From assembly GCA_031292355.1 (NCBI GenBank), contig JARLHI010000042.1:152820-216819 (forward strand): 64,000 nucleotides of DNA. Direction: 5' to 3'. Shown here in pieces: positions 7,865 through 16,851 of this stretch (positions are counted from its first letter, which is position 1; every line of letters starts with the position of its first letter). The notes under the pieces were generated by a model, which saw only the letters and a list, made by a program, of their open reading frames with translations, was not told the origin of the DNA and made no database searches. Source of the DNA: Candidatus Obscuribacterales bacterium. Lineage in GTDB: Bacteria > Cyanobacteriota > Vampirovibrionia > Obscuribacterales > Obscuribacteraceae. Both the position numbers and the translations under genes were made by a program.

Positions 7865-10800
7865 TCAATCCACGCCTACTGCTTCAGCAACGGGTGTATT
7901 GATTAGATTGAAGTATTTCGCTTCCGGATGCGGCACTATGATTGCTGAAGTGCTTTGTTCAGGCACTATCTCAAATTCTTCTGTCAATTTAAGCCCAATT
8001 TCTTCGGCATTGAGCAGCTCAAAAAGGTGTGCCTGATCTTCTAAATTCGGACAGGCTGGATAACCAAAGCTATAACGAGTGCCCCTATAACCTTGCTGGA
8101 ACAACTTGCTCTTTTCAGAAGCGTCATCGGCACTGATACCAAGTTCTGCTCGCACCCGCTTGTGCATCACTTCGGCCAAGCCTTCGGCCGATTCCACGGA
8201 GAGTCCATGAAAATACAAATAATCAGTGTACTGATTTGCTTTAAACAATTCTTGCGCGTACTGAGAAGCATAATCGCCCATCGTCACGATTTGCGCCGGA
8301 AGAACATCGATAACCCCGCTTTCTACTGAAGCAAAGAAATCGGCGATACAAAGACGACGACCATAACTCTGACGCAGAAAATGAAAGCGCAGCCATTCGT
8401 TTTTTTGGTCTTCGCGATAGACAATCAGATCATTACCTTGAGACTGGCAAGGGAAATATCCGTAAACCGCTCTAGGATGCAACAGATTTTCTCTGATGCA
8501 ACGCTCTTTCAATTCAGCAAAAGCAGGGCGGACTTTTTCGTCGAGCAACTTTTCATATTCGGCTTTTGACGATTGTCCCTGACGTATTCGCCACTGACCT
8601 CGGAATAGAACATTCTCGTTGACGTACTCGAAAATTTCAGCAAGAGGAACATCTTCAACAACTCGTGCTCCCCAAAATGGTGGCTTGCATGGAGTCGATG
8701 GTCCCACAGATGAAGGCACGACCTCCCGCAGACTTGCTTGTGCTAACGCTAACTTCGCGTTTTTTTTATTATCAGCTTCTAAATCGCCGTCACCATCTTC
8801 GACGACCATTTCGTCTTTGCTCTCGATCGTTTTGTTGACGATTGTTTCGACCGGCTGACTGCTTTTGCTGGAGGTTAAAAATGGTGTCAAATCGGCTTTC
8901 GCAGCCAGAGCTTCCATAATGTGCAAATCATCGAAGGCATCTTGGGCGTAGAACAAATTACCTTTATAAATGCGCCTGCAATCCTCCTCTACATAGCGAC
9001 GAGTCAACGCAGCACCGCCTAAAATGACAGGCACATTGATACCACGCTGATTGAGAATATCGAGATTTTCCTTCATGATTACTGTCGATTTAACGAGCAG
9101 TCCGCTCATGCCAATACAATCGGCTTTATGCTCGATAGCTGCAGCGATAATGTTGTCGATCGGCTGTTTGATGCCTAAATTCCAGACCTTGTAGCCATTG
9201 TTTGTCAAAATAATATCGACGAGATTTTTGCCGATATCATGCACATCCCCTTTGACTGTGGCAAGAACCATTGAACCACGATTGGAGCCTTCTACTTTGT
9301 CCATCAGTGGCTCTAAATAAGAGACAGCAGCTTTCATGGTTTCGGCCGATTGCAAAACAAACGGCAATTGCATTTTACCGGCGCCAAATAATTCACCAAC
9401 AACTCTCATGCCATCCAGCAAAATGGTATTGATAATTTCGAGCGGCTTGTATTTTTGAAGCGCTTTCTCCAGGTCTTTTTCTAGATTGACCCGGTGTCCG
9501 TCAATGACGCGTCGCTTCAGTACATCTTCAATTTCCTTTGACTGAGTGCCCGCGGATTCAGTGCTCTTAGTCGTGCCTTTGGCTTTGTAATAATCGAGCA
9601 GAGCGAACAAGGGATCATAAGATCCGGTTCTTTCATCAAAAATCAATTTGCGATGATACGCGACTTCCTCATCATCAAATTTATAAAGCGGTTGAATCTT
9701 TTGAGCGTTGACGATGGCCATGTCGAGACCAGCCTCTACGGCATAATGTAAAAAGACAGAATTGAGAATTGGCCTAATATGCGCGTCAAAGCCAAAGGAA
9801 ATATTGCTGACACCAAGAATGGTGCGCACGCCGGGCAATTGCTCTTTTATTAGCCTGATGCCTTTTAGCGTTTCAATTCCCAACTGACGGTCATCGTCAT
9901 TGCCAGTCGTAAGAGTGAAGGTCAGAGCATCAAAAATGAGGTCTTCTGATACCATGCCTGCCTGAATAGCCAGGTCATGAATACGTTTAGCGACCTCGAG
10001 TTTTTTCTCGGCCGTTTTGGCCATGCCACTTTCGTCAATGGTGAGAGCAACCGCTGCAGCACCATATCTTGTAATCAGAGCGACTTTATCCAGCATCTTT
10101 TGCTCGCCGTCTTCCAAGTTGATGGAATTAACGATCGGCTTGCCGGCAATTAAAGGCAGTGTCTCAGCCATAACCGAATACTCAGTAGTATCTATGACGA
10201 GTGGCAATTGCATTTCGGTGTTGAGACGTTTGACGAGCGTCGTCATATCGCGAATTTCGTCTCGTCCAACATAGGCCGTACAAACGTCGAGAACATGGGC
10301 ACCTTCGCGTTCTTGAGCGCGGGCCATGGCGACCATGGCGTCCCAGTCTTCTTTCTGCAAAAGTTGTTTGAATTTGCGGCTACCGTTGGTGTTTGTACGT
10401 TCACCCACTATCAATGGAGCCGGGTCTATATGAGTGGCTACTGCTGTATAAATGCTGGCCACAGAAGGCGTATGCTCGATTTCTCGCACAAGCGGTGCGA
10501 CGTCTCCTACTGTTTCGCAAACCACTCGCAAATGTTCTGGCGTTGTACCGCAACAGCCCCCAATAATGTTGACACCAACTTCGGTGGCAAATTTTTTCAA
10601 CGAAACAGCCAATTGTTGTGGCGTTAATTTATATACAGTTTGATCATTTATATTTTCTGGCAAACCAGCATTAGGCAAGACAGACACCGGTTTAGCGCTG
10701 TTTCTGCACAGATAAGAGATCGCGTCAATCATCTCATCAGGACCGGTAGCGCAATTCAATCCAATTACATCAATTGGAAAATTAGAGAGCGTGGTCAATG

Positions 10801-11431
10801 CAGCAGTGATATCTGAGCCCACGAGCATCGTGCCCAGAGGCGGAGCCTCGATTGTCACTTGCACAATCATAGGAATGTGACGGCCAATTACCTTCGCATA
10901 ATCTTGTGCGGCTATGATTGCCGCTTTTGCCTGCAGCAGATCCTGTCCGGTTTCAAATTGCAAGACATCGACACCGCCATCGACCAGTCCACGGATTTGT
11001 TCGTAGTAAGCCTTACTCATGTCGATGAGGGTGATATGACCAAGTGAAGGCAATTTTGTAGTCGGTCCAATAGAGCCAGAAACAAAGCGTGGTTTATCTT
11101 TCGTCGAATAGCTCCAAGCTACTTCTTTAGCGAGCCTCGCGGCCTTCAAATTAAGTTCGTAGCTGCGATGAGCTAAATCGAACTCCGCAAGAACTATAGG
11201 CGAGCCGCCGAATGTATCGGTTTCGACTGCATCGCAACCGACTTTCAAATACGATTCATGAATTTCGGAAATAACGTCTGGTCGGCTCTCGACAAGAATC
11301 TCAGGACAATTTTCGTAGCCTGCATAATCATCGAGACTCAAATCGTAGTTATGAATGCAAGTGCCCATAGCCCCATCAAAAATGAGGACTTTCTTCTTAA
11401 GGGCCTGCAAAAAATCGACCACAATCACCAC
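7865..11431 (-). CDS. metH: Cobalamin-dependent methionine synthase
   Basis: This protein of about 1188 residues transfers a methyl group from methyltetrahydrofolate to homocysteine through cobalamin. All four modules are visible in order. The homocysteine domain shows FDGAMGT near the N-terminus and the zinc ligands GLNCATG and GGCCGTT. The folate domain shows IVGERTNTNGSRKF. The B12 cap and binding domain carries DVHDIG at about residues 729-734, whose His is the cobalt ligand. The C-terminal activation domain shows GYPACPNLEDQ. The ORF is open to 11593, but that would overlap the neighbouring gene by 61 nt. GTG codons at 11431, 11428 and 11422 give a normal N-terminus, though none has a clear SD. 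No B12 riboswitch was recognised. Confidence 0.95.
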   Translation of the reverse strand: MVIVVDFLQALKKKVLIFDGAMGTCIHNYDLSLDDYAGYENCPEILVESRPDVISEIHESYLKVGCDAVETDTFGGSPIVLAEFDLAHRSYELNLKAARLAKEVAWSYSTKDKPRFVSGSIGPTTKLPSLGHITLIDMSKAYYEQIRGLVDGGVDVLQFETGQDLLQAKAAIIAAQDYAKVIGRHIPMIVQVTIEAPPLGTMLVGSDITAALTTLSNFPIDVIGLNCATGPDEMIDAISYLCRNSAKPVSVLPNAGLPENINDQTVYKLTPQQLAVSLKKFATEVGVNIIGGCCGTTPEHLRVVCETVGDVAPLVREIEHTPSVASIYTAVATHIDPAPLIVGERTNTNGSRKFKQLLQKEDWDAMVAMARAQEREGAHVLDVCTAYVGRDEIRDMTTLVKRLNTEMQLPLVIDTTEYSVMAETLPLIAGKPIVNSINLEDGEQKMLDKVALITRYGAAAVALTIDESGMAKTAEKKLEVAKRIHDLAIQAGMVSEDLIFDALTFTLTTGNDDDRQLGIETLKGIRLIKEQLPGVRTILGVSNISFGFDAHIRPILNSVFLHYAVEAGLDMAIVNAQKIQPLYKFDDEEVAYHRKLIFDERTGSYDPLFALLDYYKAKGTTKSTESAGTQSKEIEDVLKRRVIDGHRVNLEKDLEKALQKYKPLEIINTILLDGMRVVGELFGAGKMQLPFVLQSAETMKAAVSYLEPLMDKVEGSNRGSMVLATVKGDVHDIGKNLVDIILTNNGYKVWNLGIKQPIDNIIAAAIEHKADCIGMSGLLVKSTVIMKENLDILNQRGINVPVILGGAALTRRYVEEDCRRIYKGNLFYAQDAFDDLHIMEALAAKADLTPFLTSSKSSQPVETIVNKTIESKDEMVVEDGDGDLEADNKKNAKLALAQASLREVVPSSVGPSTPCKPPFWGARVVEDVPLAEIFEYVNENVLFRGQWRIRQGQSSKAEYEKLLDEKVRPAFAELKERCIRENLLHPRAVYGYFPCQSQGNDLIVYREDQKNEWLRFHFLRQSYGRRLCIADFFASVESGVIDVLPAQIVTMGDYASQYAQELFKANQYTDYLYFHGLSVESAEGLAEVMHKRVRAELGISADDASEKSKLFQQGYRGTRYSFGYPACPNLEDQAHLFELLNAEEIGLKLTEEFEIVPEQSTSAIIVPHPEAKYFNLINTPVAEAVGVD

Positions 11432-11532
11432 ACAAGCTTGAACCAGCAGATTTATTCTGCCATGGTTTTTCTTTTTACAGCCAATTTTGAAGTTTGCGCC
11501 TTTAAGTTTGCAATGAAGCCTTTCGCAACCTT

Positions 11533-12474
11533 TTAATGGGCCTTTACATAGCCCGTCTGATGAACGAGGTTTTGCCCGGTGGAGCTGGCACAAAAATCAA
11601 CAAATTCTTTTACAGACGGCTTGGCATTTTCGTCAGTGAAAATCAGCAAGGGACGGCTGAGCGGATAATTATTCGTTATGGTCGTTTGGGACGGTTGCAC
11701 GGCAGGGCCGGCATCAATCAAACGAATATCTTCAATCTTTACCCGATTGTTCTGAGCAAGTGCATGACCAAGTCCGACATAAGCTACAGCCCCTGGTTCT
11801 TTCGCTACAACTTCCACCAGGCGCTCGATCGAAGGCATTCGCCGCACAACAGCAGAATCCTCCAAGCCGCCCATAACATGGTCGTGAAAATATTCGTAGG
11901 TACCAGAATTCTTTTCGCGGGAATAGGCTGAAATCAGCAGCGTCTTGCCGCCAACTTGCTGCCAGTTGGTAAATTTGCCGATATAAATGTCCTTAAGTTG
12001 GTTGAGACTCAACGACGAAACCGGATTAGCCGGATTAACAATTACAGCGATGGCATCGAGTGCCACTGTTGCCTTGACAAGATGAGTACCTTTAGCTTTA
12101 GCGGCGGCAATTTCGGCATCGGTCAGTTCTCGCGAAGACAGAGCCATGTCGGTCGTGCCATTAATAAGCGCGGCAATGCCGCCACCCGAGTCGGCAGTTG
12201 TCATCGATATCGGCGTATTGGGATGAGTTTCCTTGAAGCTTTCGGACCAGGTTTTCAATAAAGACATCATTGTGTCTGAACCTTCAACCGAAATCATGGT
12301 CGTTAAGTGACGAGGATCTTTATTTTGCGAATCGTGGTTAGAGCACCCAGCCAAAGCCGCTAGGCATACAAATAGACATGTAAACGCACCGGCAAGCTGC
12401 GCAAAAATATGCTTGCCGGTGCGTAAAACAAACTTAGAAGAATTATTCTTCGTAGTATTCCTCTTCTTCTTCAT
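11533..12474 (-). CDS. PstS-like phosphate-binding lipoprotein
   Basis: This 313-residue periplasmic binding protein is of the PstS/PBP-like type. It has a lipoprotein signal with lipobox LAALAGC and the ligand-site motifs VEGSDTM, ADSGGGIAALINGTTDMALSSREL and SREKNSGTYEYF. Such proteins deliver phosphate to PstCAB or sense it. No pstC, pstA, pstB or phoU lies in the window, so it is an orphan here and might serve a different anion. The start is taken as the ATG at 12474; a TTG at 12489 is possible. Its 5' end overlaps the small ORF at 12443-12622 in another frame. Confidence 0.86.
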   Translation of the reverse strand: MKKKRNTTKNNSSKFVLRTGKHIFAQLAGAFTCLFVCLAALAGCSNHDSQNKDPRHLTTMISVEGSDTMMSLLKTWSESFKETHPNTPISMTTADSGGGIAALINGTTDMALSSRELTDAEIAAAKAKGTHLVKATVALDAIAVIVNPANPVSSLSLNQLKDIYIGKFTNWQQVGGKTLLISAYSREKNSGTYEYFHDHVMGGLEDSAVVRRMPSIERLVEVVAKEPGAVAYVGLGHALAQNNRVKIEDIRLIDAGPAVQPSQTTITNNYPLSRPLLIFTDENAKPSVKEFVDFCASSTGQNLVHQTGYVKAH

Positions 12475-12622
12475 CTCCAGCCAACTCAACGGCTGCGAGG
12501 AAGAACTGGCTGGTCACTTCAGCAGCCTTGTCTGGTGAAACGCCGACATCTTTGAGTGTGCGAATCCAGTGCACAACTTCTTCCAACACGGTCGTATCGA
12601 CGATTGTTTGAGTAGCAGTCAT
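12443..12622 (-). CDS. Small acidic-tailed protein overlapping the PstS-like gene
   Basis: This is a 59-codon ORF that starts MTATQTIVDTTVLEEVVHWI and ends in a run of Glu, Asp and Tyr (DEEEEEYYEE). It has an ATG start with GAGGGG 6 nt upstream (12629-12634), which is a strong ribosome site, whereas the overlapping PstS-like gene has none of its own. The two overlap by about 32 nt in different frames, which suggests translational coupling. The predicted protein is helical with a negatively charged tail. I do not recognise the family. Confidence 0.65.
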   Translation of the reverse strand: MTATQTIVDTTVLEEVVHWIRTLKDVGVSPDKAAEVTSQFFLAAVELAGDEEEEEYYEE

Positions 12623-12951
12623 TAAAAACCCCTCGAAAAGACTTAAAGAGACCCCTCAACCGAATCCTGATAAAGATAAGACTAAGAGCTAGACGTTGAT
12701 CCTAACCAACTGAAACTGCGCATACAAGTAAATGGAACCATTCGTAAACGACGAATAATGAGAAATGGCTTTAAAAAATCGAAAGCATAAAAAAAGACAC
12801 AAGAGCAGCTCTGCCGATGACAGTCATGAAAAACCTGAGAAATAAAGAGAGGCGCAGTCTTGTAGACTAAGCAGAAGTTTCTGAACCATCAATTTGACGG
12901 GTTCTCATTAAAATAATTAGCTACTACAGATGAAAAGAGATTTCGAGAGCA
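12623..12951. other. Divergent intergenic region before the glucosidase gene
   Basis: This 329-bp stretch should hold promoters for the minus-strand small ORF/PstS-like pair and the plus-strand glucosidase. A short inverted repeat (ATTCGT at 12740-12745 with ACGAAT at 12751-12756) could be an operator but is only 6 bp. No gene or structured RNA was seen. Confidence 0.4.
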
Positions 12952-14754
12952 ATGACTAAAACAGGCAGAATCGGGACAGCGCTAACGGTATTACTGATGA
13001 TTGCGGCAAGCTCCAACGCAATGACCTCCTGCTTCGCAGCAAATTCAGCGCACTCCGCTTCGTTAACCACAAATCACAGGTCTGAAAATAAAGCTAAAGC
13101 GAAAAAGGACAGCGCAGTCAAAGATGAGTGGTGGAAACATGCAGTGTTCTACGAAATCTATCCACGCAGTTTTAATGACTCAAATGGCGATGGCCTAGGC
13201 GACATCAATGGCATTACCGCTAAACTCGACTATCTCAAGAAACTGGGCGTTGATGCTATTTGGTTGACACCTTGCTATCCATCACCACAAGTCGACTTCG
13301 GCTATGACATCTCCAACTATACTGAAATTGCCCCTGAATACGGCACCATGGCTGATTTTGACAAGCTCATTGCCGAAGCCAAAAAGAGAAATATTCGGAT
13401 CGTAATGGACCTTGTAATGAATCACACATCGGACAAACATCCATGGTTCATCGAATCAAGCGAAAACAAAACAAATCCCAAACGTGATTGGTACATCTGG
13501 CGCGACGGCAAAAATGGTGGTCCACCAAATAACTGGCAATCAACATTTGGGCACTCAGCCTGGGAATTTTCGCCCAAAACGTCACAGTTCTACTATCACT
13601 TCTTTTATCCCCAACAACCTGATTTGAACTATCGCAATCCAGAAGTAAAAAAAGCGATGCTCGATGTTGCTCGTTTCTGGCTCGATAAAGGTGTCGCAGG
13701 CTATCGACTCGACGCGATCACGACATTGTATGAAGATCCAAGCCTGCCCGACAATCCTGTCAAAGACGAGAAAAATGCCTTCGGCGATCCAGTCATGGAG
13801 CACAAATATAATGATCGCTTTCCTGAAGTACACGACGTGCTACGAGAATTGCGCTCGACTTTAAACTCATACAACGACACTAGTTTTCCTGGCAAGCGCG
13901 TGCTTGTAGGCGAAACCTTCGGCGAAGACGTCGCACAAATTTCACAAATGTACGGTAAAAACGCCGATGAAATTCAATTGCCGATGAACTTTTTCATTCC
14001 AGATACAACAACCGTTTCGGCGCCCGAATTTCGCAAAAAAATCGCTGACTGGGACAATAATCCAGCTCACGGCTGGCCTGTTTATGTCATGAGTAATCAC
14101 GACCGAAGACGCGCCTTCAGCCGTTATGCCGATGGTATCAACAACGATAAAATTGCGAAAGTAATAGCGGCCATGAACCTTACTTTGAGGGGCACACCAA
14201 TTCTTTATTACGGCGAAGAAATTGGTATGGAAAATTATGACCCTTTGAAAAAAGAAGAGGTTCAAGATCCAATTGGCAAAATAGGTTGGCCAAAAGAAAA
14301 AGGACGCGATGGCGAACGCACGCCTATGCAATGGACCGATTCCTTGAATGCTGGCTTTAGCACAGGACATCCATGGGTACCAGTTGCTTTGAATTACCCC
14401 ACTCACAATGTCTGGAATGAAACTCGCGATAAAGAATCGCTACTTTTATTCTATGAAAAATTGATCGCACTTAGAAAAGCTAATTCGGCATTTATTCGAG
14501 GCAAATTTGTACCGCTCAATGTCGACGATCAAAATGTTTTGAGCTATTTACGTCAAAGCGACTCAGAAAGTATACTGGTCATTTTGAATATGTCCAAAAC
14601 CGCTCAAACAGTCAGCTTCGACTTAAAACCGCAAGGAATAAAAGCGAAATCAGGACGTGTTCTACTCAATTCTCTGACAGACAAAAAACGGCAAAAGGAA
14701 TTGCACAATCTCAAGCTTGAGCCCTATCAAGCATTGATTATTCAAGTGAGATAA
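12952..14754 (+). CDS. Secreted alpha-glucosidase, GH13 family (oligo-1,6-glucosidase-like)
   Basis: This 600-residue glycoside hydrolase splits alpha-glucosidic bonds in oligosaccharides. An N-terminal signal region (ALTVLLMIAASSNAMTSCFA) is followed by a short basic linker. The catalytic barrel starts at WWKHAVFYEIYPRSF. Visible catalytic residues are the nucleophile Asp254 in GYRLDA, the acid/base Glu321 in VGETFG and the transition-state Asp384 in SNHD. MDLVMNHTSD is conserved region I. The C-terminal beta domain ends with YQALIIQV. Substrate specificity within GH13 (alpha-1,4, alpha-1,6 or trehalose-related) is not certain. Export is unusual for oligo-1,6-glucosidases. Confidence 0.92.
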   Translation: MTKTGRIGTALTVLLMIAASSNAMTSCFAANSAHSASLTTNHRSENKAKAKKDSAVKDEWWKHAVFYEIYPRSFNDSNGDGLGDINGITAKLDYLKKLGVDAIWLTPCYPSPQVDFGYDISNYTEIAPEYGTMADFDKLIAEAKKRNIRIVMDLVMNHTSDKHPWFIESSENKTNPKRDWYIWRDGKNGGPPNNWQSTFGHSAWEFSPKTSQFYYHFFYPQQPDLNYRNPEVKKAMLDVARFWLDKGVAGYRLDAITTLYEDPSLPDNPVKDEKNAFGDPVMEHKYNDRFPEVHDVLRELRSTLNSYNDTSFPGKRVLVGETFGEDVAQISQMYGKNADEIQLPMNFFIPDTTTVSAPEFRKKIADWDNNPAHGWPVYVMSNHDRRRAFSRYADGINNDKIAKVIAAMNLTLRGTPILYYGEEIGMENYDPLKKEEVQDPIGKIGWPKEKGRDGERTPMQWTDSLNAGFSTGHPWVPVALNYPTHNVWNETRDKESLLLFYEKLIALRKANSAFIRGKFVPLNVDDQNVLSYLRQSDSESILVILNMSKTAQTVSFDLKPQGIKAKSGRVLLNSLTDKKRQKELHNLKLEPYQALIIQVR

Positions 14755-14828
14755 ACGCATTGACGACGCTTAACCACCCTCGAAAATGCTTTAATATTGG
14801 AGCATCGCGAAACCCGCACAGGACGAGA

Positions 14829-14894
14829 CGTTACTACGAATCTGCGTGGTAACGCTTCCTGGAAGTGTGAACTGGTCACAGCGCTTTTATTAAA
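14829..14894 (+). repeat. Intergenic hairpin element, copy B
   Basis: CGTTACTACG (14829-14838) faces GTGGTAACGC (14846-14855), and the box CTTTTATTAAA lies at 14884-14894. The left-arm-to-right-arm distance (17 nt) is identical to copy A at 7648, and the distance to the box is 55 nt against 54. It sits just beyond the 3' end of the minus-strand gene at 14934, and also 75 nt past the plus-strand glucosidase. Confidence 0.55.
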
Positions 14895-14933
14895 TCCTGA
14901 AATGGCCAGATCGAAGTGAATCTAGACTACATG

Positions 14934-15668
14934 TTAGCGGTCTTGCTCTTTCTTCAATTCGCCAATTAGATGCTTTGTCGCTTTGTCCATTTCGTCTAAA
15001 GACTTGGCCAAAACGACCGCTTGTTTAGAGACAGCAAGATTGTCGTAAGGCGGAGCTGCAGTCAAGGTCTGTAAAACAGCGGCGGTAGCTGAGGCTGCCT
15101 CAACTTGCTTGAAACACTCGTTCAAATGCTCATCCAATTTTTCTTTGTCGCCAACTGTATATTGCAAGGTATTCCGCCCGCTATTGATAGCGTCGAAATC
15201 CTCTTTGATCAAAGCGACTGTTGGTGCAATTTGCCGCATATACAATTCCACCCATCTTTGTCTGGCTGGCAAAACCTCTTTCATATCAAAAGTAGGCTCG
15301 ATGAAAGTCATCATCACCGGTCCCATCGTGTTGATCGATTGATAACTGGTGATAGGATGTCGCGTCATTTCATCAAATAAGTGATTGGCGTTAGCCTTTG
15401 CGCGTTTGATATCGATTTGAACGTCGCGAACATTCTCAATTTCAACGTGAACAACGCTTGCGCCCCCCTTTAGTTTGATGTCGTCACCACTAACGGGCGT
15501 CACCTGTTTTGGTGCAGTCTCGACTGGACCACCAGCGGGTTTTTCCGGCGCGGTAGTATCCATTGGCATGACCGTGGTTGAATCTTGAGCAAGTGCTAAG
15601 TCGTAACCACAAGCCAAAGTAAGCATCACCGCTAAAGCGAAAGACGCAAGCGTTATTTTTTTCAACAT
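14934..15668 (-). CDS. Secreted protein of unknown function downstream of the transsulfuration operon
   Basis: This 244-residue protein has a signal peptide (LKKITLASFALAVMLTLACG, probable cleavage after LALAQ). A Pro/Thr-rich linker follows, then a mainly helical domain from about residue 70. I do not recognise the family. It begins 4 nt after the cystathionine gamma-lyase stop, so it is probably the third gene of that operon. No catalytic motif stands out. Confidence 0.75.
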   Translation of the reverse strand: MLKKITLASFALAVMLTLACGYDLALAQDSTTVMPMDTTAPEKPAGGPVETAPKQVTPVSGDDIKLKGGASVVHVEIENVRDVQIDIKRAKANANHLFDEMTRHPITSYQSINTMGPVMMTFIEPTFDMKEVLPARQRWVELYMRQIAPTVALIKEDFDAINSGRNTLQYTVGDKEKLDEHLNECFKQVEAASATAAVLQTLTAAPPYDNLAVSKQAVVLAKSLDEMDKATKHLIGELKKEQDR

Positions 15669-15672
15669 TGAT

Positions 15673-16851
15673 TTAGACTTTAGCTCCAGCTGGAACCTGA
15701 ACTTTGCTCAAAGCATTGTCGAGATCTTTAATCAAATCGTCGCAATCTTCGATGCCAACTGATAGGCGCACTAGATTTTCAACGACACCGCGAGCATCAC
15801 GTTCAGCCTTGGGGATCGCTGCGTGAGTCATCGTCGCTGGATGACCAATCAACGATTCAACACCACCAAGACTTTCTGCAAGAGAAAATAGTTTTGTGCT
15901 GCGCAGTAATTCATTAGCTCTTTCGACACCACCTTTAACGACAATAGAGAGCATGCCACCAAAACCACTCATTTGTTTTTTAGCTAATTCATGCTGCGGA
16001 TGATTGGGTAATCCTGGATAGATAACCTTTTCGACAGCTGGATGCTTTTCCAAAAATTTGGCGATGGCCATAGCGTTTTCCTGGTGCGCGCGCATGCGTA
16101 CAGCAAGAGTTTTGATACCACGCAAAACCAGATAGCAATCCATTGGACCAGGCACTGCGCCAACTGACTTCTGAATAAAACGCAAACGCTCATTCAATTT
16201 AGCGTCATCGACGACAACGGCTCCACCAATTACATCGCTGTGACCGCCCAAATATTTGGTTGTGCTGTGCACTACGATATCGGCTCCAAGGGCAAGCGGT
16301 GTCTGCAAATACGGGCTGGCGAAAGTGTTATCGACAACAGTAATAACCTTTTCGGCAGTCGTTGCCGACTTTGCAATTTTGCACAGAGCTTCGATATCAG
16401 CAAGCAATAGCAATGGATTTGTAGGCGTTTCGATCCACAGCATACGTGTGTTCGGCTTGAAGGCAGCCTTAACTGCTGCCAAATCAGTTGTATCGACATA
16501 AGTGAAGTCGAGACCAAAGTTGCGCATTACTTGCTCAAACAAGCGGTACGTGCCACCATAGACGTCGTCACCGCAGATGACGTGGTCACCGGCTTTGAGT
16601 AAAGTCATGACAGCATGGGTTGCGCCGCATCCTGATGAAAAGCACAAACCATGAGCTCCACCTTCAAGTGAAGCAAGACATTCTTCAAGCGCTGAGCGAG
16701 TGGGATTGGTCACTCGGGCATAGACGTGTCCTTTGTGCTTGCCAATTTCTTCCTGTACATAAGTAGAGGTTTGGAAAATCGGCACATTGATAGCGCCTGT
16801 AGTTTCATCAGGTTCCTGACCAACGTGAATTGCCTTTGTTGCAAATTTCAT
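15673..16851 (-). CDS. Cystathionine gamma-lyase/gamma-synthase family PLP enzyme
   Basis: This 392-residue enzyme is of the Cys/Met metabolism PLP family. The PLP-binding lysine is Lys199 in HSTTKYLGGHSD. The phosphate-site stretch SSGCGATHAV and the substrate-arm YARVTNPTR are present. It overlaps the beta-synthase gene upstream by 4 nt (ATGA). Sequence alone does not cleanly separate lyase from gamma-synthase. Pairing with a beta-synthase points to the lyase, giving cysteine from cystathionine (reverse transsulfuration). Confidence 0.9.
   Translation of the reverse strand: MKFATKAIHVGQEPDETTGAINVPIFQTSTYVQEEIGKHKGHVYARVTNPTRSALEECLASLEGGAHGLCFSSGCGATHAVMTLLKAGDHVICGDDVYGGTYRLFEQVMRNFGLDFTYVDTTDLAAVKAAFKPNTRMLWIETPTNPLLLLADIEALCKIAKSATTAEKVITVVDNTFASPYLQTPLALGADIVVHSTTKYLGGHSDVIGGAVVVDDAKLNERLRFIQKSVGAVPGPMDCYLVLRGIKTLAVRMRAHQENAMAIAKFLEKHPAVEKVIYPGLPNHPQHELAKKQMSGFGGMLSIVVKGGVERANELLRSTKLFSLAESLGGVESLIGHPATMTHAAIPKAERDARGVVENLVRLSVGIEDCDDLIKDLDNALSKVQVPAGAKV

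Noticed and set aside
10208..10627. 139-codon ORF antisense to metH
   Set aside because: Composition fits a shadow of metH codons; no SD and no recognisable motif.
7865..11593. metH start at 11593 (longest ORF)
   Set aside because: It would overlap the preceding gene by 61 nt and adds about 54 residues with no MetH resemblance.
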